Shown here: positions 1 to 13,688 of the stretch, piece by piece | Layout: each line of letters starts with the position of its first letter | Numbering within the stretch: the stretch's first letter is position 1 | NCBI RefSeq assembly: GCF_000002995.4 | Contig: NW_025062479.1 | Location: forward strand, 7,431,721 to 7,495,720 | From: Brugia malayi | Lineage: Eukaryota; Nematoda; Chromadorea; Rhabditida; Onchocercidae | DNA length: 64,000 nucleotides | Direction: 5' to 3' | Notes under the pieces: model-generated | What the model was told of the DNA's origin: nothing | The model's database searches: none | What the model saw: only the letters and a program-made list of their open reading frames with translations | Translations under genes and position numbers: made by a program

Positions 1-3000
1 AGAGAGAAAAAAAAACCGAGACCTAAAGAAATTATACGCATAATCAATTTAAAAAAAAAAATGAATTGTTGGAGGAGTTCAGAAAGTTACAGAATAACAG
101 TATATATATCGAAACATACACTAAGGAATGTCTCCAGACATATAATAAGGAAAATGTGAATAAGCGCTTAGTTGATGGTTAGTCGCTTGCTATTCAGTAT
201 TTCTATCTGTTGTGTGGAAAATAGATGAATGAGATTACGTGTTTGGATTGTGGAAATTTTGGAATAGGGTAGTACTGGAAATATTTAAAAAAATGATTTA
301 ATAGATTAAGCAAGTATGAAGAAATTGGAAGAGATGCTAGCGGAGCTAAAATTTGGTATTAATGGCATCTCCCCAACGTAATGTTTGGTTTTCTTTTCAG
401 CTCACATTTTACTGTAATTAGTTCGCATTCATTTAAAATTGTGAGATTAATAAAAGATAACTAACTTTCGAAAAAGCCGTTAATCAATAAAATTTTTCTA
501 GTGGACTATTTAAAAGCTCAGATTTTTCAACCTTCCAATACGTATAAATGTCCGTATTTTGTACATGGAAAAAATTGGTCACTTTTTCGTTGCGTCTGTT
601 TAATTCCTCATAATCTGCTTCATTTCTTCGAGAATTTTTGTTCTCTTATAATGTATTCTTCAACATGAATGGATCAAGATGAGCAGCATTTTCCATCTGC
701 CTGTTTCAGACACAGTGGATAAAGACGAAACTAAGGAAACAACATCGAGATGCGTTCGTCCAGAAACTGTTGGAAATTTTGTGAGGATATCAATATATGT
801 TAATATCGTCAGTGAAAGTTCTGACCGGTTCCATCAACATTTATTTCTACTATGTGCTATTAATGGAAAAGTGTGCAGAAGTTTGCCTGATATCTAAGAG
901 TAGAGAAGTGATTCGACTGCTAATATTGGTCCACTGCCATCTGAATGCAATATCGCAATATCGCAACAGTAGTTGGATAAAATTCATTTTGTTTTTTGTT
1001 AAATTTTCGTCCAAAGAAAAATATTATTCAATTTCAGGAATACTTCAACTCCAATCATTCCGAGTAACATTTGAAGTGTATTAACGATAACAAATCGGTG
1101 GGATACAGCTTCACATCGAAGAAGTTTGTAAAAACTTTGTACTATCAATCCATTAAAGGAAATAGCTGTATAAAAGTAGGTCTGTTTAAATCATTCTTTT
1201 GTCTGACTTTGATTTTGGTAATTTCATCCTCTGACTTTGTAACTAATACGAGATATATACTTGTAATTGGGATATCTATAAATAGTCTAGCATGTAAGAG
1301 TTTATGCATAATAAAATTGAGACTGACTAACATTCAATGGATCTCCTGCATGTGTGGCTAGTCGTTATTGTTAATATTCTCTGGCGCTCCCAAAATTCAG
1401 AACTGGTAATAAAAGGGAAGGTATATTGAGTTATATCTTCTAATCAACCGAATTTCAAAATTAAGGTCAAAACTATCTTGCTAACTTTTAAAGGCAATAA
1501 AAGTTTTGAAGACAGCCGAGAATGTTTTAAAAAGAGCTTTATAGTTAATGTGAAAGCCATGTAACCGAATTTTAGAGACAGGATGCAGTGATCAATATGT
1601 GGAGTAACGATGGTAAACTAGAAGAGTTGATCAGTAATGCTGTCGAGTCCTGAAATGGAGATATGCTTTATTTGTTTTGATGCGGTGTCCAGTGGTGCGT
1701 TGTAGGAGTGTGGATCAAACTTTAAACATACCTGAGCACCTCTACTCCATCACTACTTACCACAGAGATCCTTTAGTTCTCAACATTTGTGTACTTTTCG
1801 TCCCATCTAACCTATCCCCAGTTTTGCTTTCGCAATTTACATTTCAACTTCCTTTTTCTTGACGTATTTCACTTCACTTGGTTGATGTTTAATCATTTCT
1901 GTGTAATATCATTCTTGTCCTTATCTTCTCATTTGCAAAAGTTAAAAGCTTTTGCATGTTTATAATATAAAAAGCAACATAAAAATGTTATTAATAGATC
2001 AATAGGAACTTTCTGAACATTCGATTTCTCAAAGAACTCGACTAAGAAATATAAAGAGAGCGTGTTACTCTAAATGCGAAGTTGTTTCAAATATTTTCTT
2101 TCGACTGTGGTGATTTACACTTCCTTAAGATGTTGACAGGTATAAGGTAAGCGATAGAAAAAGGAAAACATTGCGAAACTATGTGTTAAGAAACTAGGTG
2201 GTTGCTAGTAAATTATGCATTTGCAAACATCGATCATGCAATATACCGAAAATACTATTATTGAATCCTCAGTTTCAGGATATTATGACATCGCAGTCGG
2301 CATCAATTTATTATGACCCAAAAATATAAAACGTTATCAAAAAGACCCTTAACCAATTATGTCTGTAACATACAGGATCTCTAATAATTCTTTTTTTCCA
2401 AAGTACTCGTTCTTTTCGTGATAGCGAACTAAATACTCACTTTTACATCATTTAAAGAAGACAGTAAGCGCCAACAAATTTACTATAAAATTCGTCAAAC
2501 ATTGCTTCAAAATTATTTTAGATTTTTTTTGATGATTAACGACTTGTAATTATTTCCAAGTTATGTTTAGGTGAAAAAACTTGATTTCTATCTTCTGAAA
2601 AAGTTACAGTGATATTCCTATAAATCGAAAAGAAGGAGGGAGGCTAAAATGCTAAATCAGATTATCTTGCTTCTTGCTTTCTAGTTTGAAGAAATTTCAA
2701 CTGCAATAAACATTGTCAGTTTTACAGCTTGAAACGAGTGGAAGTCGACCTTTATGTGAAATTCTAATAATTTTTGAAAGTTTTGGTTCTTAAGATTTAG
2801 ATTTTTTTTTAATGAAAATAAAACTGAGACTTGGAATTTAATGATAAGTTGAATTGAAAAATGAGAACTGAAAATGCAGGTTACATGGGCCAAGTAAATT
2901 AAAATAAATCATAAAATTCATATGAAATCTTAGTTACTGCTGACTTCATAAAAAAATGAATGAACAAAAAGTTATGTAAGAATTTCTGGTAGCAGGAAAT

Positions 3001-4470
3001 TTGAGCCGCTTCATTGATTTACAATTCTTTTTTTTCTTGATCGCAAATGAAGACTATATTTTTTAAATTTCACTTCAATTTTTTGCTACAATTCGATGTT
3101 TTGCAATCTATTGAAATCGGCGCTTTTTGCTTAACAACAAATAAAAAATAACTAATTGAAATTCTTTGCATCCTAGTTCACTTTCATCTCTTTTTTCACC
3201 TATTTTACCGTGATCCCGACTTTTTCATACATATTTGAGCATTTATATGTGTGATTCCTAATTATCTTGTAATATTATTATTTATTATATGGCAATAATC
3301 CAAACGAAAAATCAGAAAAATTGACCTATTTAAACTGGAACTTTCAGCTTTTCTGACAAAATTTTCCTTAGGTGAAATATTGAGTTTGCTGAATGGTCCT
3401 CATCGATCAATTCATTCAGGGAAAAATTTTAGAATATTAGTGGAAAAAATATTAATGTAATCTTTCCCTGTAATGTAAATACCGCAATTCATAGTAACAA
3501 GGGGATTCAAGAATATATTGTAGATCTTCCAAAGAATTTTTATGTGCTACCCAGATCAGTATAAAAATATATCTAGCTTTGTAAATATGTATGGCTGGTA
3601 AGATTTATTGATTATGTCCTGCTTACTTTCCCTGTTTGATGAGGTGATGAGTTCAGCTATGTCTGTATGTATCCCATGAAAGAAGTGACCAATAGTTCTT
3701 ACCACTTCAATTACTGTTATTTATCTTTCTCTCTTTTAAAGAAGAATCTTTCCCTTATACAAATATTAACTCATTTGTTAAGGAAAATTACTGTTCCGGA
3801 AATATCAATCTTTCCCTGCAATCGGCAATATTTACCAATTTTTGTAGTTTACATCTTTCGCTACTTTTCGTGAGAGAACGAAAATACCTTCTGTAGTTTT
3901 GACGAATGCTACTGTCCGTCTTATTCAGCACGTATGTTGGATGTGGTTTGCTTCTCTATATTATAAGCTTTTGAAAAATTTTGATAGATTTCCTTTAAGA
4001 AAACTCAGCATCTTTCGTTCAGCTTAGCGCAAAAATGATTGCCTCTAAATCGTAGAAATATCTCGCAGTGATTTCTCAACTTAAGCATACAAAAATAGGC
4101 GTGAATACTAGAAAGAATTCACATTTATTACGCTATTGTGCGAATCCTTAATTAGAGATCCATTAAAATCATATAAAGCATTCTTATTCTTCTCTGATTC
4201 AGATTACTGAAATATCAGTTGTTGACTTCAGTATTGTTCTTTTGTTATCATTCTTGACAAATTACAATGATCTAAGCTGAAAAAAGATGGGAATTTCTGA
4301 TCAAATATTCGTTTGCTACTTATTACTATTTTCTATTTACTGTTGAACGATTTTATTAATATCGGAAACTTAATCATGATTTTTTCTTTAACTGTCTCGT
4401 ATCCATGAACTTTCCGGCATCTTAAGATTATTTTCTGATTCTGTGCTCCGAAGATTTATGTTTTTTATAT
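1..4470. other. AT-rich flank without a supported gene
   Basis: No segment here combines a long open frame, good splice sites and a recognisable domain. The longest frames, around 679-1361, overlap one another in three frames and on both strands, which is what low-stop chance frames look like. The stretch probably holds the upstream region of the cadherin gene that starts at 4505, but I can name no specific element. Confidence 0.6.
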
Positions 4471-4475
4471 CCTAG
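4471..4475 (+). promoter_or_regulatory. possible trans-splice acceptor upstream of the cadherin start
   Basis: A T-rich tract ending in ATATCCTAG lies 29 bases before the cadherin start codon at 4505, with no cis exon recognisable upstream. Nematode mRNAs are often trans-spliced to a spliced leader at such sites. That this one is used is inference. Confidence 0.35.
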
Positions 4476-4504
4476 AAGAGTCGCAAAATTTGCATTAATG
4501 AAAA

Positions 4505-7500
4505 ATGGTGTACGGTTTCAATGTTTTCCTTCTCTTACAAATTTGTTCACTACTTTTCGACACCGTTTCACAGATGATGATAACAACATTTGCGCTACAA
4601 ACGATTCAAAACAATATCAAAATCTCTTCTTTACATTCGCCAACATTAAAGGTAACGTTTTTTTTGCCAAAATCCTGGTTGTTTGTTACTACCATAAGAC
4701 CGAAACGAAAAACATTTTAAAGATCTAAAAACTTTAACTATTTTACTTCTTCCAGCTATCACAATGCAATCAACTTCATTACTGTTGAAAATCTACGTAC
4801 GATTTCACTTCACTTACAATTCTTTAACCAGTTTTGCAAAAATTGCAGGCTTCATCGCATGAAGGTTATATACCGGAGTCAGCACAAATGGGTACCGCGG
4901 TTCGAGTTTCTCCTTCTGCATTTTCAGATTCACTTCAAATAGACATTTATGATGATGACCTGGTAGAATTATTTCAACAACTATTTATGTAGATTCTTTT
5001 AATTAGAGTTCTTATACCTTGGTTTTTTGCTCATAATTGATACTTTTCGTTTTGTTTTGTTTTTTTCTTAAATGAAAAAATATTTTACGACATTTCATAC
5101 TTTATTATTTTGTAGAAACCTGGAATGTCTCCAGTCAGTTATGAATATATATTAACAGGACTAGGCTCGTCCATATTTGCTGTTGACCAGAGAGGTTATG
5201 TCTACTTAAATGTACCATATATTGATGCTGATCCTCCGAATCCATCAACATATCAGCTTCATGTGAGCAAGTTTTCTTTAATAATCTTTTATTCACGAAG
5301 AAGAGCAAAGCTAATGAAAAATTACTTCTGAAGGGCTACTAAAATAACGAAACATTTAAAGATAGAAGCTCGAGAAGTAAACACGACCCCAACTCGTAGT
5401 AGTGAACCAATATCAGTAATAATACACGTTATGGATATCAACGATAATCCACCCCGCTTCAGTTCCTCTATTTATACTGCCAATGTCAGTGCTAATGGTA
5501 CTATTGATCGCCCTGTCATAAAGGTTTATACGGATTTCTTTCTAATCATTCTAACTTTTAAAAATAAGAAACAAGAAGTTAAAATATTCTTGTTGAATTT
5601 AGATTCATGCAACGGACAATGATACTGGCAAAAATGCACAAATAAGTTACCATTTGGTGTCAATAAGTGATGGAGCGTACAATAATTTTTGGTATGACAG
5701 TAAAGCGCATCAATTAAATGCTGTTGGAAACTTGAAAGCTGGTGAACGATATGAAGTTAGCACAGATAACATCATAAGTTTAATAAATTTATAAACAGCT
5801 TTTTCATAATTTGAATTTAAACCAGTAGTTCATCGATGGTAGATCATTGAAGCCCCGTTTAGTTTGGTCTTGGAATGACTTCGAAATTATGACTTTAACT
5901 GTTACTTGAACAATGCAGTAAAAATATGTTCATGACGGTAGGAATGCAGACGACTCACATCTTTCATAGTTCATCTTCTAAAGCTTCACCTGATTAATTG
6001 AAAAACTAAGTCTATAATTTTCAGGTTATACTGAGAGCAACTGATGGTGGCGGCCTCTCAAATCAAGCATTAATAATTGTTTATTCTGTACCTGATAATT
6101 TTCCAAAAGTAACAATGCTTGACCAGAAAAAGGAATCATTCGGACGGAACCAGATAGCCGGTCTATCTAATTTTTTAGTGGCCAAGTCATCGATTACATC
6201 TACATCTGGTAATTGCCAAACATAATTACATAAGAATTGTTTCTATATGTGTTTCAAACAATCACAGAATGTCACATCAAAAGCTTCGTCTTATTCTGAG
6301 GTCGAACTAAAGAAAATAAATGTAGTCGTTAGATTTTTCTTGGTCCGTTGTGGACGAATCGCGCTCTTTATAGTAGTTTATCTTTCGGGTAGAGAAACTT
6401 TCCATAGTTGAAAATATTGTTAATATGAAGCAATAAGTATCGATGGTGAATGATTCACAAAAACGGGAAATTTGGAAATTCGCACGAAGATAACTAGTTG
6501 ATATTTAAAACAGATTATCAGTGACGAACGAAATGATATATTACATTTTAAATGTTCTGTTGTTTCAAGTACACCATCAATTCGCTCTGATAATCTGAGA
6601 AATGGTGCAAATTTATTTACTTTACACAGTTTTTGTAGAAAGTATTGATTCACCTGAAATGATCCAAACTTACGTTATTGAAATAAGCGAAGCAATTCCA
6701 CCTTACTCCATTATCATTACACTTGGGGTAAGTTTCTAAGAAAAATTATTCCAGAAGATTTCCTTTGTTGCAAGGCATTTTTTTTCTGAAACTTTTGAAA
6801 CAGTATATTTGAAATTTTACAGGATGATTCAACGAAGGAACAAGTATATCACACGATCACCGGTGGTAACGAAGATAACAAATTTGCTGTCAGAAACGAA
6901 ATGTAGTTTTGTATAATTATAAAAAAAAAGGTGTTTCAACTGAAAAGTGAAATACCTTATGAACTTGCATTTCATGTCATTTCTGTAAATCAATATAGAC
7001 CTATTATTTCTCTATAAAGAAATGAAACTTGAACTTATTTTATTGTAGTGGGGCTTTAATTACGGTGAAGTCGTTTGATAGAGAAGAAACGTCACTTTAC
7101 ACTTTAGAAATCGAAACACGCTCTTTAAAGCTAAATCAACACTTGCATTGGACGATTGTCCAGGTTGTTATAGCGGTATGTTCATTAGAAATTCGTGCAC
7201 ATTGGTGGAAACCATATATTCTTTAAAACTAAAAAAACAGTGAAGATAAGTGAATTGTGGCTTTTTTATTTTTAGTTTAATTCTCATTTTTTATATTAAT
7301 TCAAAATAATTTGAATAGTGTTCAAGTTCAGTTTCATGTGAATTTGATGAAATTCTGTTCAGGATATCAACGATAATGCACCAATATTCACTGATCCGCA
7401 GCCAGTGAGGTTGCGTGTTAATAAAAGTGGTGTAGTCAATTTTGCCCCAAATACGTATTTGGGGCAAGTGAACGTAGAAGATCCAGATGACGGTGATAAC

Positions 7501-10500
7501 GGACATGTGGGACTCAGAATAGCATCTCCTATGAATAAGTATGTGTTTAGATAACAGCATCTATAGTTAGAACCTGTCAAACCTTCCAGGTTTTATAGAA
7601 ATTTACGGTATTTACACAACTCAGATTCAGTTCTATTATGTTTCCACTAATACGCCATTTTTGACAAGATTATTGGCCCCTGTTGTTGGTATTACCAGGT
7701 GAAAACATGATTAATATCCAATCAGTGATAAAAAATAATATTATATTTCAGATTGTTTTCAATAAATGACAGCGGTGCTGTTATGGTAAATGGTGATATG
7801 TTAAGTGGACATTTTGGTGAGCATCGAATGACTGTTATTGCCACTGATCACGGTGATCCACCTCTTGAAACTCGAGTCAATCTAATCATCAATATTGAAA
7901 ATACCGCACAAAGTGTGCTATCAAATTCCGTTAGTTTTATTATTTGCAATCCAATATCCAACTAATCATATACATATACTACAAAAGTAGCAATTATAAG
8001 AATTCTAAAGAATCTTAGAGGAGATTAAATTAGATTATGACTAAGACTTTGTGATCTCATTTTTCGATCTTAGCCTAGGAAATTGCGATCTTGATTATCA
8101 ATAAAAATTTTTTATGCTATCTTATTGGGCAAAAGTGAGATGTACAAGATCTTCTTAGTTTAGTTAAAAAAATAAAAAGAAATTACACGTACAAATATAA
8201 ATAGAAATGTTTAGTTACAAACTTTTGAAATGGATCAAAATGTAATGAGAACCTTTCCAGATTCAGTTATCAAAAGAATCGAATAGTTTGGAACGTACGA
8301 ATTTGATGCTGAATAGTACTGGTTCTGTGCAAAATGTACAATTCACATTCGATTCCTTTATACCAGGTACTACAGAAAAATTTGTATAGTGCGGTTAGAA
8401 TAGTTTGAAAAAAGCAATTCCAGATTTAAACTATTTCCAAATCAAAAGTTATACAAATCTAACCATAAGCAACGGAAGAGAAATAAAGGAAATTATAGAT
8501 TTAGTAATTAACACATTGTAATTGAAGATTTAAAAACTATTGTTTTGGGATAGGTTTACTGATCTCTGGGAGATTCGTTGGATGTAGATATTAATGTGTG
8601 ACGTAACATAGGAATATAATATTTACCAGCAGAGGAAGTAGTACAATAAATTTGATGGAGAAGAATTGAAGTCCAAGTAGCGAAAATCCTTTTTTTAGTC
8701 GAATTGCGTCCTGGTTGAACTCTGCTCGTTTAACACACACTCTGCTGTAAATATGAGTAGCCTCTTTACATAGCAGGCAATATACATAAACAAAATACAT
8801 GATTTACAATAAGAAGTTCACCTGCCGAAAGAGTAATCGATCTAACAATGAGCTGTTGACCTCGTTTACAAGCAAATCGAATTACTAGTTGACAAGCGCA
8901 AAAGACGTCAGTTAAATAAAGACAACAATGAGGTCAACTAAATGAAGAACTGATACCGTGTAAACAATATATGAAAGGTTTACAGCCTAAACATAAAATT
9001 GGAAAGAAAGAGTTTAAGGTATAAAAATTATTTTGAGAAGAGTTCATAGAACATACTTCTTACCCTTATTCTGTACTCTCATTTAATATTTTAGAATTTC
9101 GTGGTATTAAAATTCGCGACACATAACCACAAACAGTTGTTGCAGCAACCATGCAAACAGCAGCAGAAAATCCAACACTGCGACTTGCGCCTGTGTTCGA
9201 GCTGTCTGAGATTGAAGTTATTGTAGAAGAAAATCAAGCAGACATTGAACTCGTCAAGCTTCATGCTTATTATATGGATGGTAAACCTGGAAGCATCACA
9301 TATATCATGCTTGCAGGAGATTCATCTCTTTTTAAGTAAGCGCTTAGTCATTCATGATTCTTTCTGTGTAAATATGACGACGATTCTTAATTTCTTCTAT
9401 ATTACATAAGTAATAAGTCTGGAAGCATTATATATGTCACACATCATGTGATACTGCTAATAAGCGTCCTATGAAAATCGAGTTGTTACAGTCTGAGTAT
9501 TTACAAACAATTTATATATGTCAAATTTAAGGATGAAATTTTACATATAAAAAGCGTTCGTTTCATCATAATACAAATATTTAAATTTCAAATCAAAACT
9601 TGGACAACAACTTCAATGCTTAACTTGAATATTCCTCATTTAACCTGAAGTCTTGATAAGTCACCGTCACCATTGTTCAGCAAAGAAGTCATTGCAGTGT
9701 AAACAGTTTCACCGGATCGCTCCTTTTGCTGCGCCCGTTAGATGTGGAAAAAGAAATGTCTTATGAAATTCAAGTTGGTACTGCCGAGGTTCGCTTTTCC
9801 TTCCTGTAAACAGACCTTTAATATTGTATTTGAATTTGGTTAATCTGGGAAATATTTTGTTTAATTCTAGAAAAGCATATTTCAGGCGACTGTTTTGTTC
9901 ACCGAGCAAAATTTCCCATATACGGCCTTGGTTCATGTGAATGTTGTAGATGTCAATGACTGGATACCAAACTTTGAGCTTGATAGCTACCAATTTAAAG
10001 TGAATGCAGATGCCAAACTCGGCACAGCTATTGGCCAGATTGTGGCATACGATCAAGATAGAACCGTAAGTTTTTTAAATGAATCATTTCTGTCGTGATT
10101 TGCTAAATTATTATAGGTTTATTTCTGTATCAATTTTCTTGTAAAAAAATCTGAGGGCCTTTTGTTCAAATCATTACCTTAATTTCAGTAGCTGGTTGTG
10201 AGCGTCGATGTATTCTGAAAAAACTAAATTTTTAAATAATGTATGCCAAAACTTTAAAAAAAAAAGAGTTAATCGGAAATTTTAAAGTGAAACGTAATGC
10301 ATGCCTATATAATTACATTGTTTTAGGCACCGAATAACGAGATTCGTTATCGGATCAAAGAAAGGGACACTAATGAATCATACGTCAATGTAGATCCCAA
10401 AAGCGGTTTACTAACTGTCGAGAAAAACCTTCGTCTACTTGCAAATAAAAAAATTTCGGTAATTTGTCATACATAGTTTACAAAATTGTAAACCATATAT

Positions 10501-13500
10501 ACCTATTCCCATAACTGTGTTAATAAATATGATTTGCAGAACCTACCATTTCAGTTAAATATAGAAGCAGCAGATGACGGTACGCCGAAACGGTCTAACG
10601 AAACGCTTGTTTCAATTGATGTTGAACCTGTAGAAACTATCACTACCATTTTAACAAGAATGCCATCAACGTCTGATGCAATGTTTTCTAACAATAAATT
10701 GCAGTTCTCGCAACGGAATTACTTGTGAGTTTAATATGATGTGTAATTAAATAGTAAGAAAGCTGCCATTATGTGGGAAGAATCCTAACTTCCTCCAAGT
10801 TTAAAGATAAGTTCATGTTTCTGAAACTTATTTCAGCACTTCTATATCGGAATCGATTCGTTCGCCACATCTGTTACTTGTTTTACCAGTACTGAACAAG
10901 TCAGCAAATGAGCGTTTCACAACTTGTTCAATCATTTCTGGTGATTACGGAGGTAAGATGCCTTTTTTGGAAAAGATTTAAAACTAGTCATACGAGAATT
11001 TTCACCCGTTTTAAATTATAAAGTTAGCAAATTTAGGAATCTTTAGCATTTCGACTAACTCCGAAGGTAACTGCGACCTTCGAATGCATGCGTTACTGGA
11101 CCGAGAAACAGTGGACTCCTATCAATTAAACGTAAGCGTAAAAACAGAACAACAAGTAGACCATGCAATTGTCCATGTAACTGTTCTTGATACATACGAT
11201 AATGGTCCGAAATTCATTTATAATAACGATGAATACAATGGATATTTTGCAGCTTTGTCCACTGATGCCTCTTCATTTGCATTTCTCACCACCGTGCAGG
11301 TAATCTTTCTGGTATGACGGGCAGCATCAGATCTTTTCCTTCAGACAGTTACCAAATTTCTAACTTATGCATTCCAACTGTTAGTGATAAATGATTAACT
11401 GACGCTGACTGCTACTTAATTATCAAAGTACGTGGATTTTTACTTAAATTTTTAATTCAGACTAAGAATGTCGGTTTAAAAAACAACAGTGTTATTGTAT
11501 ATTCGTTGGATTCGTTTTCAATGGACTCGAAATACTTTATGGTTGATTTGAGCGGAAAAATCCAGACAAAAATGAGTGCATCACAAATGATGAAAGATAG
11601 TCAGAAAAATTATTTTAATTTCCGAGTTAGTTGTTTTTATTCAAATTATCTAACGTATAATTAGGAGTTTATTGTCAAAAAAAAAAGAAAAGAACAGACT
11701 CCGTTCTGTTGACTAGTGCAGGTTAGAGCTATTGCAATTTTCGACGTATCTCACTGCGATTCAGTAAATATTAAAGTCTGATATTATAGCATTTTTTTTA
11801 GTGCATATTAATAAGTAGTGCTTTCTCTCCTTCCAGTTACTCATTCAACTTATAGTAGATTCTATAACCGACTTTCAATCACAATCTAGACAAAAGATTA
11901 AAGTGATGATTTTTTTGATTATTCAGAAATAAATACCCACCTATTGAGCTTTTTCATTTTTTTAATCTTCTTGAAATGTCGAACTATCGCAGAGTAACTT
12001 CGAGTTTTCTTCATTCTGTAGTTTTTCAGTCACTATGCAATTCATTTTCAAGGCTCTGGTCTTTTCTTAACAGAAAATGAACCACGACCAGACTAAATGT
12101 TTATCAGCAGTTCCTAGGCCACACGAATTACTGATGTTTCCAGATTGCTTCCGCTTTATAATCATCCGCCTTGAATTCAAATAAAAAAATCATTTCTATA
12201 GACAATAACGAGTTATTAGAAGAAAAAAAAGAACGACAATACCTTTTGGTAAATTTTTCCAAATGACCATTTAGAGTAGTGAATATACTTTGAGGTGATC
12301 GCTTGTGACTCTTCTTATACTGTAAAGAAACTGTGTTCCAAAGCGGAGATATTCGTGAATATAATCAGTAATTCAAACCGATTCATTCTATCAGTTCTCA
12401 ATACCGAACCACATCATCTCATAATTGCTAAAAGGGTAAGTTATTTTGCTTCATTGTTGGTTTATTCCTAGGTACTGTTAATATACTAACTGAATTCCTT
12501 CAAAATGTATGCTTGATAGAACAAAAACGACAAGGATATACCAGACTGCTTTTAGGAGATTGCAAAAATATTGCGAGAATTCACTGGTCCTTGTAAACTA
12601 CTTCTCTTGGAAAGTATAGAAGGCCGAACTAATATAAAGAAGCAGAAACACGTCGACATGCGCTGGTATGCTATAAATCCAACAACAAAAAGGAGTTGCG
12701 AATTTGATGAGTACAGGTGAGAGCGTAATCCTGACAAGTCATCGAGAAATGAAGAAAGAAGTTTGATATGTATTTCAGCAAACTTTTCGATAATTCAACG
12801 ATAAGAATGGTTGCTGAAAAACTAAAACAACGACTTATTATTGGTGAAATCCGTATTAACTTAAAAAATGTGTTTAGCGAAAATGCGTTGTTTTTAACAA
12901 ATTTCAAAACGGTTTCTGCTGGTTGGTGTTTTACTATGAATTTCTCATACCGTTTCATTTTGCAGTGGTTTTGAGTTTAATAATGTCGCTTATCGCTAGC
13001 TTTTAAGGAAAGTGTGTTTTTAAAAATTTGATTGTTTTGGATATTGGGAATTCCTATTAGAATGCTTGCAGCAATAATTGTACTAGCAGTGGCCATAACA
13101 GTTGGAGCACTCCTTGGGATATGCGTAATATGTTTGTACTACATGCGTCATCGGGTGAAACGACATTCAAAACATGAATATCCAAACATTAATCAAATTC
13201 CAAAATTTGATGCCATATTTCTACCCAATCCACCAACCGGAAACACCCATGATATGCTTTATGAATCTCAAGTATGCCATTTCGGTTCCCACCAGAGAAA
13301 TTTTTTATAAAATCTGTAAGAACACGAATATTTTTTGAATGACATATAACGTTATCCAAGAAATGAATAAATATTCGCAGAATCAATAAAGAAAGTTTTC
13401 TACTTCAAAACACCACACTTCTATCCAGCATCAAAGAGATTTCATTATCAGATGCTCGAAATGCCAATGGGAGAGGAAAACAGTATGCTCAAACCAGTAG

Positions 13501-13688
13501 GAAAGATAAACGGAATATCCGCTGCTGCATACGGTTCCAACAGCTACGATTTGGATCTAAAGCAGAGTTATCAGAATTATGCTCAAAACGCATTGTCTGA
13601 TAAAAAAATTTTCGTTGAAGAAAAAATGTTTTCGGTCAGTGAACGAAGCGGGCTACATCCGCAAAAGAACAAGTACATTGGATTTTAA
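4505..13688 (+). CDS. Cadherin-family adhesion receptor (about 8 cadherin repeats, single-pass)
   Basis: Calcium-dependent cell-adhesion receptor. My exons: 4505-4651, 4849-4962, 5116-5262, 5362-5523, 5603-5755, 6025-6208, 6639-6727, 6823-6902, 7049-7175, 7363-7538, 7752-7929, 8261-8366, 9146-9335, 9698-9773, 9886-10065, 10327-10458, 10540-10724, 10837-10952, 11037-11299, 11461-11625, 11722-11763, 12328-12435, 12556-12716, 12779-about 12871, 13061-about 13271, about 13392-13688. Phases agree from 4505 to 12716; the last two junctions are less certain. About 1,290 residues: signal peptide 1-23 (MVYGFNVFLLLQICSLLF), about eight cadherin repeats to residue 1004 with DINDNPPRF (161), DINDNAPIF (402), DVNDWIPNF (665), FDREETSLY and LDRETVDSY, a non-cadherin membrane-adjacent segment (1005-1124), a membrane span LAAIIVLAVAITVGALLGI, then a basic stop-transfer and a tail ending KNKYIGF. 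I see no classical beta-catenin-binding motif in the tail. Family certain; subfamily not. Confidence 0.93.
7442..7467. repeat. Perfect 26-bp palindrome inside a cadherin coding exon
   Basis: The half-site TTGCCCCAAATAC is followed at once by its exact reverse complement, with no spacer. It lies wholly within cadherin exon 10 and encodes part of the fourth cadherin repeat (FAPNTYLGQ). In the mRNA it could form a 10-11 bp stem. Confidence 0.9.
12328..12869 (+). other. Membrane-adjacent domain of the cadherin, PCDH15/CDH23-like
   Basis: Three exons (12328-12435, 12556-12716, 12779 to about 12871) encode about 120 residues between the last cadherin repeat and the membrane. The pattern is a hydrophobic strand (NRFILSVLN), an amphipathic helix (EIAKILREFTG), a strand (KLLLLESIEG), a strand (MRWYAINPTTKRSC) and a helix. 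This order resembles the ferredoxin-like membrane-adjacent domain of protocadherin-15 and cadherin-23 relatives. The resemblance is by pattern only; no alignment was run. Confidence 0.4.

Noticed and set aside
679..1361. Several overlapping frames of 62-96 codons
   Set aside because: They overlap in three frames and both strands, have no domain and no splice-compatible partner; expected by chance at this base composition.
9709..10056. Minus-strand frame of 115 codons
   Set aside because: Antisense shadow of cadherin exons 14 and 15; the sense frame has DVNDWIPNF and correct splice phases.
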